Origin: Actinomycetota bacterium
GTDB lineage: Bacteria; Actinomycetota; Acidimicrobiia; Acidimicrobiales; JAMCPL01
Direction of reading: 5' to 3'
Length of the DNA stretch: 39,975 nt
Assembly: GCA_023379675.1 (NCBI GenBank)
Contig: JAMCPL010000023.1
Coordinates: 1 to 39,975, forward strand
The notes beneath the pieces were generated by a model, which ran no database searches, had not been told where the DNA came from, and saw only the letters and a program-made list of their open reading frames with translations. The position numbers and the translations under genes were made by a program. Of this stretch, positions 1 through 8,900 are shown piece by piece (the first letter of the stretch is position 1; each line of letters begins with the position of its first letter).

Positions 1-127
1 ACCCTGGATGCCGCCGACACCGATGCGCATCTGATCGCACCATCGCTACCGAGCTCCCCGCTTCGCTATCATCCGCTCTGACCCGCTGGCGCGGACAGTC
101 GCAGCATCAGGGTACCTGAATGGTTAC
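1..127 (+). mobile_element. Right end of an IS66-like element (partial)
   Basis: These bases are nearly identical to the right end of the full-length copy at 31276-32756. They include the last codons of the transposase (stop TGA at 79-81) and the right terminal inverted repeat, which ends in GGTTAC at 122-127. The left part lies outside the window. GTAA-type tips are typical of the IS66 family. The element ends inside the coding region of the following oxidase gene, so it probably inserted there or was joined to it by recombination. Confidence 0.85.
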
Positions 128-1583
128 GGTCCGTTCATTGCACGGAGACATAGAAAATCCTCCCGATCTGGTATGTTTTCCTCGTGATGAGGGAGATGTC
201 GTGGCGATGCTCGATTACTGTACATCCAACCACATTGCCCTCATTCCATATGGTGGTGGCAGCAGCGTGGTTGGTGGCGTGGAGCCCGATGCGGTAGGTG
301 ATTATAGGGGGGTGATCTCACTTGATATGGCCAGGATGAGCAAGGTGCTCGAGGTCGACCCGGTATCGCGGGCAGCACTCATCCAGGCGGGCTGCCTGGG
401 CCCGGACTTGGAAGGTCAGCTCAAGGTTCACGGTTTGACTCTTAGACATTTCCCACAGAGCTTTGCCAGATCTACACTCGGAGGCTGGATCGCCACCAGG
501 GCAGGTGGTCATTTCGCAACCGGTCCCACCCAAATCGATGATCTTGTGGAGTGCGTGCGGATGCTGACTCCCTCCGGTGTTTTCGAGACAAGACGGCTGC
601 CTGCGTCTGGAGCCGGCCCGTCTCCCGATAGGCTTGTCATTGGGTCGGAGGGCATACTGGGAGTGATTGCGAGTGCCTGGATGCGGGTGAACCAAAGGCC
701 TCGATTCAAAGCTTCCCGTACCTACCTGTTCAAGAATTTCATGGAGGGCAGCCAAGCTCTGAGGGTACTCGTTCAATCTGGGTTGCAGCCATCAAATTGC
801 AGGGTGGTCGATCCGACGGAAGCCTTGATCAATGAAGCCGGCGATGGATCCCATACAATGATGATGGTGGCTTTCGAATCTGCGCACTATCCCGTCAACG
901 CATGGGCTCAGCTGGCCGATGAATGCATCATGGACTACGGAGGCATGCCAGATAAAGACGGCGAATGGATTTTTGCCGATACGAGCAGTACGAGTGAGCG
1001 TAGATCCGGAGATAGCCCTGCCAACGATAGCTACAGCAATCGAAGTATGCAGGGTAAGGACGGCACCGGCAAGCACTACGCTGGGTACCGGCAATATGAC
1101 CGAGAGAATGCCGCTGCCACTTGGCGAAGCTCCTTCATAAGAGCTCCTTACGTGCGCGACGCACTGGTACGCAAGGGAACAATGCTGGAAACATTTGAGA
1201 CTGCCACTACATGGGATAGATTCCCTGAGCTATACGCTGCTATCAGGGAATCGGTAGGGAACGCACTGCGTACACTGGGAACTCAGCCATTCGCTGTCAC
1301 CTGCAGGATTACTCATGCATACGCTGACGGCCCGGCACCTTATTTTACGATAATTGCCAAGGCAAGGCCAGGTAACGAGCTGGTGGATTGGGATAGGGTA
1401 AAGGAGGCCGCATCAAAGGCAATTAGCGATAACGGGGGAACCATTACCCATCATCATGCTATAGGAAGAGAACACAAGGCGTACTACGAGAAAGAACGCC
1501 CTGATCTTTTTGCACGTAGCCTGGCAGAGGCAAAGGCGGTTATGGATCCTGCAGGGATCCTCAATCCCGGGGTGCTGATCTGA
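120..1583 (+). pseudogene. FAD-binding oxidase, alkylglycerone-phosphate synthase-like, 5'-truncated by IS
   Basis: This is an FAD-linked oxidase of the PCMH/vanillyl-alcohol oxidase fold, closest in pattern to the bacterial alkyldihydroxyacetonephosphate synthase-like group. The FAD-binding segment shows PDLVCFPRDEGDVVAML, then IPYGGGSSVVGG, then LRHFPQSFARSTLGGWIATR, GGHFATGP and SEGILGV. The C-terminal cap domain follows and ends near MDPAGILNPGVLI, as in intact homologues. Relatives normally have several dozen residues before the HGD...PPDLV block; here they are missing. The only start is ATG at 120, inside the IS terminal repeat and directly preceded by an in-frame TGA (117-119). The gene is therefore 5'-truncated. 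A shortened 487-residue product could be made from the IS-derived ATG, but whether it folds or binds FAD is unknown. The substrate is not identifiable. Confidence 0.8.
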
Positions 1584-1774
1584 GCGTCATGCATCATTCT
1601 TCACCCGGTAACAGATCACGTCGTAAAACTGCCGGCATGAGAGCGACTCCTCATCCTGCATCGAAGAAAGGCACTTGGTGTCCATTGCGCCATACGGCTC
1701 AGGAACAGTGGCAAGCAGCCGGGTATTCGTACTACGAGAGACATCATCCTGCAATAGCGCGGGATCTCATATCC

Positions 1775-1882
1775 ATATATACACCGTCTCTCATTCCAAG
1801 GTAATTCCAGCTTAATCGGAGCATCCAATCCACGGATTTTTACGAGATATATACACCGTCTCTCATTCCAAGGTAATTCCAG
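1775..1882. repeat. Two perfect 36-bp direct repeats separated by 36 bp
   Basis: The 36 bases at 1775-1810 recur without mismatch at 1847-1882, and the intervening 1811-1846 is also exactly 36 bp. The bases on both sides of each copy differ, so the repeat borders are sharp. The right copy contains the last five sense codons and the stop (1863-1865) of the minus-strand MFS gene; the left copy lies downstream of it. The repeat-spacer-repeat geometry is CRISPR-like, but there are only two copies, one overlaps a coding end, and no cas gene is present. A gene-end duplication is an equally good reading. Confidence 0.85.
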
Positions 1883-3554
1883 GATTAATGAAGTCGCGGT
1901 CATGATATCGTTTCAAGATGCCACTTCGAACGGGAACTGTCTCCAGGCTCTTGCGGGCGGTCTCAACGCCTACGGCTGCAATCGCTACGGCAGCCAACAC
2001 CATGGGAGCAGCCGAGAGTCCTGCGGCGCCGGTTAGGCTGGGGGGCGAGATGGCAAGTACCGATAGTACGAGCGCGAGCACGCCGCCAAGTTTGCTGGCA
2101 CCGGCGGCAATGCCTGCGCCACTGGACCGCATATGCGTCGGGTACACCTCAGCGCTATAGGGGCACAGCACAGAGATCGACCCCCACATAGAGATGAGCA
2201 GGATTACCAGCAGCACCATCAGCAAGGAAGGAGAGGTGGTGATCTGACGACCGAATACAGCAAAGAGCGCCAGGCTTGCCGCGCACATGGCAGCAAAAAA
2301 GACCATGGCGGCCTTGGCGCTGCGGCCATAGAGCCAAGCGGCAAAGACAGCACCGGGAATCGAGAACACCGCTGCTTCCGAAAGAATAGCTGTGATTTGC
2401 GATTGGTCAATTGCGGTATGTGCACCAGCGATATCGATAGGCAGCCAGACTATGAATCCAAAGCTAACAACTCCCCAGGCGAGCCCGTAGACCAGCAACG
2501 CGAATGTGAGCCACACAAACGGGCGGTGGAAGAGGCCGTGATCGCCGCTAGCCACAGGAGGACCATGTACCACCGATGATCCTGTCACGCCTGCTTCGGG
2601 CGCCACCTCGATCACTGCCGCGCCGAAGATGCGCATGATCGCTCGTGCCTCCTCGAGACGACCCCTAGCCATCAGGAATCGCGGGGACTCCGGGATGAAC
2701 TGGTTCAGGGCAATGAGCACAAGGCCAGTCGGAATGCCAAGAAACCACATAATCCGCCAATTGAACAGAGGTATCAGCCAGTGCGCGGACACGCTCGCCA
2801 GCAGGAACCCGGCTGCGGTTCCTATACCGGCCACAAGTACCACAACCTGACCCCTGCGCGCTGAGGGTACAGTTTCCACCAGCAGCGAGTACGCTATCGG
2901 AAGGAACCCTCCCACAGCAAGTCCCATGATGAAGCACATTGCCTGGTTCTCCCAGAATGCGGGCATCGCGCCACAGGCCGACGAGGCGATAAAGATCATG
3001 GATGCCAGAAGCATGGAAGCCCGGCGACCCATCTTGTCCCCCAGGTAACCCCAGATAAAGGACCCGAGCGCCGTGCCAAGAATGCCGAAGAATGGCAGGA
3101 GTGCAACCGGTGGGTGCCCGATCACATGATTCGCCGGCGAACTGAGGTCGTACTCTTTAGCAACGCCGGGAAGGATGAAGGTAAAGGTATACGGCTTCAG
3201 TGTGTCGATGGCAATCGCCAACGCAATGACAACCATAAGGCGAATGTGCGCTGCACCGATCCGGGCACCGTCTAGGGCCCGAACCTCAATGCCATCTCCC
3301 AGTGGCTTGCCTGAGACCTCGGTCGACCTACGCGCCACCAAGCCATGAACGACACAGGCAAGGCCAACTGCCATTAGAGCCATGCCAATCAGCATCTCTG
3401 GATCCATTGCCATCCCTCGGAGTACAAAGTGCCGATGCCGCGCATCGTAATACATGGGTAGCTGCAAGAGAACCCCTATCGTTACCGCCGCAACTCCGGA
3501 CCAGAATGATACGGGATGGCTGACACCAACTGCAACCCCATCCGAACGAGACAC
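1863..3554 (-). CDS. MFS transporter, SV2/sugar-porter-like
   Basis: This is a membrane carrier of the major facilitator superfamily, 563 residues. Two hydrophobic segments and a cytoplasmic stretch (about residues 15-80) precede the core. The core starts near residue 105 and contains the loop 2-3 signature WGYLGDKMGRRASML and the loop 6-7 region PESPRFLMARGRLEEARAIMRIFG, both typical of the metabolite/sugar porter and SV2-like branches. About twelve core membrane segments can be counted, so the total may be fourteen. The start is GTG at 3554, supported by AGGAGG at 3565-3570, ten bases upstream. The substrate cannot be told from sequence. Its 3' end overlaps the right copy of the 36-bp repeat pair. 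It stands alone, with no obvious partner gene. Confidence 0.85.
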   Translation of the reverse strand: MSRSDGVAVGVSHPVSFWSGVAAVTIGVLLQLPMYYDARHRHFVLRGMAMDPEMLIGMALMAVGLACVVHGLVARRSTEVSGKPLGDGIEVRALDGARIGAAHIRLMVVIALAIAIDTLKPYTFTFILPGVAKEYDLSSPANHVIGHPPVALLPFFGILGTALGSFIWGYLGDKMGRRASMLLASMIFIASSACGAMPAFWENQAMCFIMGLAVGGFLPIAYSLLVETVPSARRGQVVVLVAGIGTAAGFLLASVSAHWLIPLFNWRIMWFLGIPTGLVLIALNQFIPESPRFLMARGRLEEARAIMRIFGAAVIEVAPEAGVTGSSVVHGPPVASGDHGLFHRPFVWLTFALLVYGLAWGVVSFGFIVWLPIDIAGAHTAIDQSQITAILSEAAVFSIPGAVFAAWLYGRSAKAAMVFFAAMCAASLALFAVFGRQITTSPSLLMVLLVILLISMWGSISVLCPYSAEVYPTHMRSSGAGIAAGASKLGGVLALVLSVLAISPPSLTGAAGLSAAPMVLAAVAIAAVGVETARKSLETVPVRSGILKRYHDRDFINPGITLE

Positions 3555-3564
3555 CTATACCCAA

Positions 3565-3570
3565 CCTCCT
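3565..3570 (-). promoter_or_regulatory. Ribosome binding site AGGAGG of the MFS gene
   Basis: AGGAGG on the minus strand lies ten bases before GTG at 3554. It fixes that codon as the start, in contrast to the many apparently leaderless genes in this window. Confidence 0.7.
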
Positions 3571-3721
3571 TACTGCTGAACCGAAACCTCGCCGACCTTA
3601 GGCCGTTGCGTTACCCGCTTACTGCGATTTCACCCGATTTTGGGCAAGAATACCCCGTCTGTAAGGGCGAGGTGGTTCACCTTGAATCCAATATATCATT
3701 CTGGCGGTATCGTGGGCGGAT

Positions 3722-4450
3722 TCAGCCGGAATCAGCGAACCGTGAAGCAAATGACCAACTCCTTCTGTGTATGTCACTCAGCCCGTAGCTCGCCAATCCC
3801 ATTACGTGTGCAGGGGAGTGATATCCTTTGCAACGATCCAAGTCATATGCAGGATACAGCTCGGCCAGGGTACGCATTATCCTGTCTCTGGTCACCTTGG
3901 CCAACACTGATGCCGCGGCCACTGATGCACAGGTGGAGTCGGCGTGCGGCATCGCTTTCACCTCCATGGCTCCAATGTCCACCGCCATGCCCGCATCCAC
4001 GCTTGCGTCCATGACGCCTACGTCTCTACGTGCATCCATGCCCATCGGTTGCGGCCTATCTGCAAGGAAATTCACGGCCCCGTCCAGGATGAGAGCCGAC
4101 GGCATCAGATGAGGTGGAAGCGCTCTGATGGCGTTCCGTGCAGCAAGGCGGAGCGCACCGGTCATCCCCAGATCGTCACACTCAGAGTTGGTGGCATGGC
4201 CTATGGACCACGTACGGCACCACCCGGCAACCGCTGGGAAGATGGCTTCTCTGGCCTTCTCGGAGAGGTCTTTCGAATCACGCAACCCCGCAGGCTGGAT
4301 ACCGCTGGAACTCTCCACAACCACAACTCCAACGGTAAGCGGTCCTGCCCATGCGCCCCTCCCGACCTCGTCCATGCCGGCCACGAGAGCATGACCTGCA
4401 CTGAAGAACATCTCCTCAATGGAAAGATCCGGAATGCGCCCGCTGCTCAT
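3722..4450 (-). CDS. rnhB: Ribonuclease HII
   Basis: RNase HII removes ribonucleotides and RNA primers from RNA/DNA hybrids in the cytoplasm. The family signature is clear: GMDEVGRGAWAGP with the catalytic Asp-Glu pair, DSKDLSEKARE, LILDG, then DSTCASVAAASVLAKVTRDR and the C-terminal GYHSPAHVMGLASYGLSDIHRRSW. Between LILDG and DSTCAS lies an unusual Met/Ala/Asp-rich insert of about 30 residues. The frame is open upstream to 4543. ATG at 4450 is chosen because a TATGCT box lies seven bases before it, as in other leaderless genes here; ATG 4462 is an alternative. The protein is 242 residues with this start, slightly long for the family because of the insert. Confidence 0.9.
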   Translation of the reverse strand: MSSGRIPDLSIEEMFFSAGHALVAGMDEVGRGAWAGPLTVGVVVVESSSGIQPAGLRDSKDLSEKAREAIFPAVAGWCRTWSIGHATNSECDDLGMTGALRLAARNAIRALPPHLMPSALILDGAVNFLADRPQPMGMDARRDVGVMDASVDAGMAVDIGAMEVKAMPHADSTCASVAAASVLAKVTRDRIMRTLAELYPAYDLDRCKGYHSPAHVMGLASYGLSDIHRRSWSFASRFADSG

Positions 4451-4670
4451 TTGCACAAGCATACGCCAAGGGCAGGTACCGGCATGGGCAGGCGGGAAGC
4501 AGCGGCAGCGATAGGCAACGGCGGCATGTACGGTTGGACGCACTGGAAGCGAATCATGCCGGGACGCCCGTGAAACTGATCAGCCGTGGAGTTGCTTGGC
4601 CGCGTACGGACCAATGTAAACTTCCGGTTAAATCCTGCCGATACATCTAGTAAATAGTCTCGGATAGTAT

Positions 4671-4676
4671 TACGAT
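4671..4676 (+). promoter_or_regulatory. Possible -10 box, leaderless start
   Basis: TACGAT lies seven bases before GTG at 4684, and TAGTAT directly precedes it. The spacing would place the transcription start at the start codon. No convincing -35 box is seen. Confidence 0.4.
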
Positions 4677-4683
4677 TACTTAT

Positions 4684-4935
4684 GTGCCAGCTACAGATAC
4701 TGCCGCGATGAAATCCGAATACCAGCAGGAGAGTGCCGGTAGGTTGGCTATCGACACGCACGTCGAGGTACGCGACAGGTATCAGGGTACATGGGCACGC
4801 GGGTTCGCTATAGCGGAATGGCTTGAAAACGGCTACAGGGTACGGCGAATTTCCGACGATACCACACTTCCTGATGTATTCACCGTGGACGAAGTGAGGC
4901 CGAGCAGGCGACGCCAGGGGCTGTGGTGGTACTGA
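4684..4935 (+). CDS. Small conserved actinobacterial-type protein ending in GLWWY
   Basis: An 83-residue soluble basic protein. The core VEVRDRYQGTWARGFAIAEW followed by GYRVRRISDDTTLPDVF and a C-terminal RRRQGLWWY matches, from memory, a family of short uncharacterised actinobacterial proteins. The alternating hydrophobic pattern and the 'wARGF..... GYrVRR' spacing suggest a small beta-barrel (SH3/Tudor-like), which is an inference. The start is GTG 4684 or ATG 4708; the conserved part begins after both. It is divergent from rnhB. No function is assigned. Confidence 0.7.
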   Translation: MPATDTAAMKSEYQQESAGRLAIDTHVEVRDRYQGTWARGFAIAEWLENGYRVRRISDDTTLPDVFTVDEVRPSRRRQGLWWY

Positions 4936-4950
4936 CCTGCAAATAGGTCA
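4933..4950 (+). terminator. Short hairpin overlapping the stop codon
   Basis: TGACCT and AGGTCA form six-base arms around a GCAAAT loop, starting on the TGA stop itself. There is no T tract, so termination is only suggested. Confidence 0.3.
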
Positions 4951-5038
4951 CCTCACAATAACTGCAGCAGAGTGGTTGCAGTAATCATGCCACTAGAAAC
5001 CAGAGATCTGCGCTGGTACTGATCAGGTCAACTGAACG

Positions 5039-5332
5039 CTAATTTCCAGCCTCCAGTACAGCTAGAAAGTGTTCTACCGGCATAGCGGGCAGTGTCTGGG
5101 TCTTGAGGGTTCCACGTGCACCAAGTGCTACGGCCACTTTGGCGACCGTCTCCAAGTCAGGCGCCTCCAGCACGGTACAGAAATCATACTGTCCTGCCAG
5201 AGCCCACTGCGCTGTCACCTGTGCGCCCATCTCCGCCACCTCGGAATTGACCTCCAGCAACCGTCTGGGATTGGATTTGAGCGTAGCCATTCCATCGGGA
5301 CCGAGGGTAGATAACATGATAAACGTTGCCAT
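5039..5332 (-). CDS. GYD domain protein
   Basis: A 97-residue protein of the GYD family, small ferredoxin-like alpha/beta proteins of unknown biochemical role. Typical features are MATFIMLSTLGPDGMATLKSNP at the N-terminus, VTAQWALAGQYDFCTVLEAPD in the middle (the family G-x-Y-D motif appears as GQYDF), and ALGARGTLKTQTLPAM near the end. ATG at 5332 gives the normal family length. It lies 47 bp downstream of the rpiB-like gene on the same strand and may be co-transcribed with it. Confidence 0.85.
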   Translation of the reverse strand: MATFIMLSTLGPDGMATLKSNPRRLLEVNSEVAEMGAQVTAQWALAGQYDFCTVLEAPDLETVAKVAVALGARGTLKTQTLPAMPVEHFLAVLEAGN

Positions 5333-5379
5333 GAGAAGAGATTAGCCCAACCAGGCCCTCGTGTGTATAATCCAGGCCA

Positions 5380-5811
5380 TCATGCTGGTCCTATCCTTGC
5401 AATCCTTCCAGCCTCCGCATCATCGGGGGCTGTCGACAGGAATGCCTCGAGTATCTCCTTGCCAACTGCAGGCGATGTCAACCTTATGCTCAGAGCCAGT
5501 ACGTTGGCATCGTTCCATCGCCTGGCTCCTTGCGCAGTGGCAGCGTCAGCACACAGAGCCGCCCTTATGCCATCAACTTTGTTGGCGGCTATCGCCACAC
5601 CGGTACCGGTCCAACAGCATGCCACCCCAAACTCCGCCTCCCCTGAAGCTACAGCCAGTGCAACCTCCCGACCAACTTCCGGCCACTCCTGCCCGCGTGC
5701 TCTCCATAGACAGGCATGCCCTGACTCCGCCATGGCATTGCACAGTGCATCGGTCAGGCAAGCCTCCTCATCAGTACCAAACGCAACTCGCATACTGATC
5801 AAATCTACCAT
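5380..5811 (-). CDS. RpiB/LacA/LacB-type sugar-phosphate isomerase
   Basis: A 143-residue cytosolic isomerase of the RpiB family, which interconverts ribose 5-phosphate and ribulose 5-phosphate or related aldose/ketose phosphates. The core GVACCWTGTGVAIAANKVDGIRAALC corresponds to the family's catalytic Cys / G-T-G phosphate-binding block, followed by ARRWNDANVLALS. The N-terminus (VAFGTDEEACLTDALCNAMAESGH) is less like classic RpiB, where an HD pair is common near the start. A related isomerase with another substrate is therefore possible. It is divergent from the GH38 gene, with 83 bp between them, which hints at shared sugar metabolism. Confidence 0.8.
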   Translation of the reverse strand: MVDLISMRVAFGTDEEACLTDALCNAMAESGHACLWRARGQEWPEVGREVALAVASGEAEFGVACCWTGTGVAIAANKVDGIRAALCADAATAQGARRWNDANVLALSIRLTSPAVGKEILEAFLSTAPDDAEAGRIARIGPA

Positions 5812-5894
5812 CTCATGAATAGGTACCCATACTTGACCAGCTTACAATCCGCCAGCCCGATGCCTGCACGGCCGATCGTGATAGTGTACAGGCA

Positions 5895-8810
5895 GTGAAA
5901 CTTGATGTATTCATAGTCCCTCATACGCATTGGGATAGGGAATGGTACATGCCATTCCAAGGGTTCCGCTTCAAGCTGGTCGAAACCATCGACTCTCTCC
6001 TGGATCTGATGGAAAACGACCCAGCATACCGCTGCTTCCTGCTGGACGGCCAGATGGCCATGGTCGACGACTACCTCGCAATCCGCCCGGAGAACGAGAC
6101 ACGTATGAAAGCCCTCGCAAGAACCGGACGGCTCACGGTAGGTCCCTGGTATGTTCTGGCTGACGAGTTCCTCGTATCTGGAGAGACCCTGGTTCGCAAC
6201 CTTCAGATGGGTATGTCCAGGGCCGCGGAGTTTGCCGCGCCCATGCGGGTAGGCTACTTGCCCGACATGTTCGGCCACATCGCGCAAATGCCTCAACTGC
6301 TCACCTTGGCAGGACTCGACACGGCGGTGGTATGGCGCGGGGTGCCCTCCGCCATCGAACGGACGGAGTTTGTATGGCAATCACCCGATGGATCCTCCGT
6401 TCGCGCGGAATATCTCCTCGAGGGCTATTCCAACGGAGTCACCCTCCCTGAAGACCCACACATACTGCTCGGGCGCATCCGTGAAATAGTGGAACGGTTC
6501 TCGCCTTTCATGGACGGATCGGGCAGGCTGCTCGTAATGAACGGCAGCGATCACCAGCCACCCCAGGCACATCTGTCACGCACTCTCGAAAAAGCACGAG
6601 AGATGCTTGCGCTCCGTGAAGAAAAGTCAGCATGGAGCGATATCGGAATCGACGATGTAGCGTTCAAGGTCACCAGCCTACCTGAGGCCCTCGATTGCAA
6701 TCACCGTGCCAGCGACGGTGTCCATGACGCCAGCCACGCAGGTGAAGGACTGCCGTTGTGGCACGGGGAACTGCGTTCCGGCGCGAGATCCAACCTACTC
6801 ATGGGGGTCGCCTCCAACCGGGTAGACGTGAAGATCGCTGCGGACAAGACTTTCCTTGAAATGGAAAAGAGGGCGGAACCATACTGCGCCCTCTTCCTGG
6901 ATCCCAGCAAGTGGCCCGATCGGTTCCTGGATACCGCATGGACATTGATCATGCAGAATGCAGCTCATGATTCAATATGTGCCTGCTCGGTGGACGAGGT
7001 GGTGGACGAGGTAGTGGGAAGATTTGCCCAGGCGCGCCAGATAGCCGGCAGGCTGGCAGGAGCTGCCATCGATTCGCTGGCCGGCTCTCTCGCCGATCCA
7101 GGCATCGTGGTTGTGAATCCCTCGCCATTTCCACGATCAGGTATGGTCGAGCTGACCCTGGAGGCAGGCTTGGACAGAGGTGGGGCGCTTGCCACACCGG
7201 ATACGCCAGACGCACCAGACACACCAGACGCTGCTATCCAGGTACTGGAGGAGTCTACCACAGGGCCAGGAATGCTCACGTTCGACTCAAATGCCATCAA
7301 GAACTTCCTGCCGGGCTTGAATTCTCCGAAAATCGACAGCACCAGCTTTGTGCAGAGCATAACCATCAAGACGCTTGCACTCTCCATAGAGGTACATATA
7401 TCCCTCGGGCCGAGAGAAGCCATTGGCCTGCAACTCGATGCATACAAGCAGGAACTGCTGGCAGCGATCAAGCATTCGCCTCAACTGCCAATCCACGTTC
7501 ACCTGGACAGGAAGCCAACCAGGCGCGTGATCGCAAGAGTAATGGACATCCCAGGATACGGATGGAAGCCTTTCAGCGCCGCCGCGCTGGATCATCCTGC
7601 ATCCGCCATAGAGACCGGAACCGGTGCGAGCACAGGAACCAGAACGGACGTGAAAACCAGTTCGAACGTGATGATCGGTTCAAACCTGGAGCGTCCGGAT
7701 GCCAGGCCTACCATACGGCTGGGGAATGGCCTTGTGGACATCGAGATCGATCAGGCAGATGGAACATTTACCCTGAACGGGCTTGCCGGCATGGGCCGGT
7801 TGGTGGATGGTGGAGATGCTGGGGATTCCTACAACTACTCTCCCCCGCCAGTGGATACCGTTGTGGACCATCCTCACACCGTGAATATCGTCACTGAAGA
7901 GAGTGGCCCGCAGAGAGCCCGGGTAAAGGTAAGCTCCACCTTTGCATGGCCTGCTTCGCTCGACAGCAATCTCTCGAAGCGCACCGGCGAAAACCAGGTA
8001 ACGGTGGACACCCGGCTCGAGATAAGGGCTGATGAACCGTACGTTCGGATCTGCACCTCCTTCGTCAACCCCTCTCAGGACCACAGGCTGCGCGTGCACT
8101 TCCCCCTACCCCATCCTGCCAACCGATCATCGGCAGGATGCGCGTTTGGCACTGTGGAGCGAGGGCTGGATGCCGAAGGAAGGCCGGAGGAGTACGGCCT
8201 GCCCACTTTCCCCTCCAGAGGATTCGTCTCGGCAGGAGGGCTGACCGTAGTCCACCAAGGTTTATGCGAATACGAACTGATTGACCTGCTGGATGCCGCG
8301 AATGGTCCCGTGGCCAGCGCCATGGCGGTAACTCTCCTCCGCTCTACATCCATGCTGTCCAGGCTGGGGATGCGCTACAGGCCCTTCCCCGCAGGGCCGC
8401 TGGTGGAGGTGGAGGGACTGAAGATGCTCGGTCAACGCATCGTAGCCAACTATGCCCTGATGGTGAACTGCGACGATCCTTATAGTTTCATGGAAGACGT
8501 GTTCCTCCCCCTTGAAATAGTCCACCCGCAGGGAGGCGGATGGAGAGAACCTGAAGGTTCCGCTCTCGAGATCGACCCAGGCACAGCCAAGGTATCTGCC
8601 CTTACCCGTACGGGAGAGTTTCTCGATATACGACTTTTCAACCCTGCAGATCGGCCAACCATCATAACAGCAACGGGCTACACCGGAAATGTGATAGATC
8701 TCACTGGAAAGGTTTCATGCGCCTTCGACGGGGCCATCAATCTCAAGCCTTTCGAGATCGTCACCCTCAGGATCCGCCGCTCCCCCTCCGTCCACATGAT
8801 CTCCCTTTGA
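5895..8810 (+). CDS. Glycoside hydrolase family 38 alpha-mannosidase
   Basis: A 971-residue cytosolic GH38 enzyme without signal peptide, expected to hydrolyse alpha-mannosides with retention. The zinc-binding motif VPHTHWDREW gives H12 and D14. The nucleophile is D124 in GYLPDMFGH. The second metal region is NAAHDSICACSVDEV with H358/D359. The C-terminal beta-sandwich domains run from about residue 390 to the end. A Pro/Asp/Thr-rich stretch (near residues 434-445) looks like a flexible linker inside that half. The start is GTG 5895, with KLDVFIVPHTHWD beginning immediately, as in homologues. The natural substrate could be mannosylglycerate, mannan fragments or another mannoside. It is followed after 90 bp by the CofC/PIG-L gene. 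Confidence 0.92.
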   Translation: MKLDVFIVPHTHWDREWYMPFQGFRFKLVETIDSLLDLMENDPAYRCFLLDGQMAMVDDYLAIRPENETRMKALARTGRLTVGPWYVLADEFLVSGETLVRNLQMGMSRAAEFAAPMRVGYLPDMFGHIAQMPQLLTLAGLDTAVVWRGVPSAIERTEFVWQSPDGSSVRAEYLLEGYSNGVTLPEDPHILLGRIREIVERFSPFMDGSGRLLVMNGSDHQPPQAHLSRTLEKAREMLALREEKSAWSDIGIDDVAFKVTSLPEALDCNHRASDGVHDASHAGEGLPLWHGELRSGARSNLLMGVASNRVDVKIAADKTFLEMEKRAEPYCALFLDPSKWPDRFLDTAWTLIMQNAAHDSICACSVDEVVDEVVGRFAQARQIAGRLAGAAIDSLAGSLADPGIVVVNPSPFPRSGMVELTLEAGLDRGGALATPDTPDAPDTPDAAIQVLEESTTGPGMLTFDSNAIKNFLPGLNSPKIDSTSFVQSITIKTLALSIEVHISLGPREAIGLQLDAYKQELLAAIKHSPQLPIHVHLDRKPTRRVIARVMDIPGYGWKPFSAAALDHPASAIETGTGASTGTRTDVKTSSNVMIGSNLERPDARPTIRLGNGLVDIEIDQADGTFTLNGLAGMGRLVDGGDAGDSYNYSPPPVDTVVDHPHTVNIVTEESGPQRARVKVSSTFAWPASLDSNLSKRTGENQVTVDTRLEIRADEPYVRICTSFVNPSQDHRLRVHFPLPHPANRSSAGCAFGTVERGLDAEGRPEEYGLPTFPSRGFVSAGGLTVVHQGLCEYELIDLLDAANGPVASAMAVTLLRSTSMLSRLGMRYRPFPAGPLVEVEGLKMLGQRIVANYALMVNCDDPYSFMEDVFLPLEIVHPQGGGWREPEGSALEIDPGTAKVSALTRTGEFLDIRLFNPADRPTIITATGYTGNVIDLTGKVSCAFDGAINLKPFEIVTLRIRRSPSVHMISL

Positions 8811-8900
8811 GCTCATCCCAGCAACTACCTCATTAGCATTGCTCATGCATACACCATATGCTTTCTGTATGGACCTACTTCACCCTGTCTGGCGGTACTC

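Noticed and set aside
1589-1804. 71-codon plus-strand frame after the oxidase
   Set aside because: Basic, unstructured composition, no family resemblance, no ribosome site, and it ends in the 36-bp repeat.
1775-1882. Calling a CRISPR array
   Set aside because: Only two repeats, one inside a coding end, no cas genes and no third degenerate repeat on either side; kept as a repeat pair only.
4936-5038. TGGTACTGA at 4927 and again at 5014, a possible tail copy of the small GLWWY gene
   Set aside because: Only nine bases match and the offset is 87 bp, so chance is likely.
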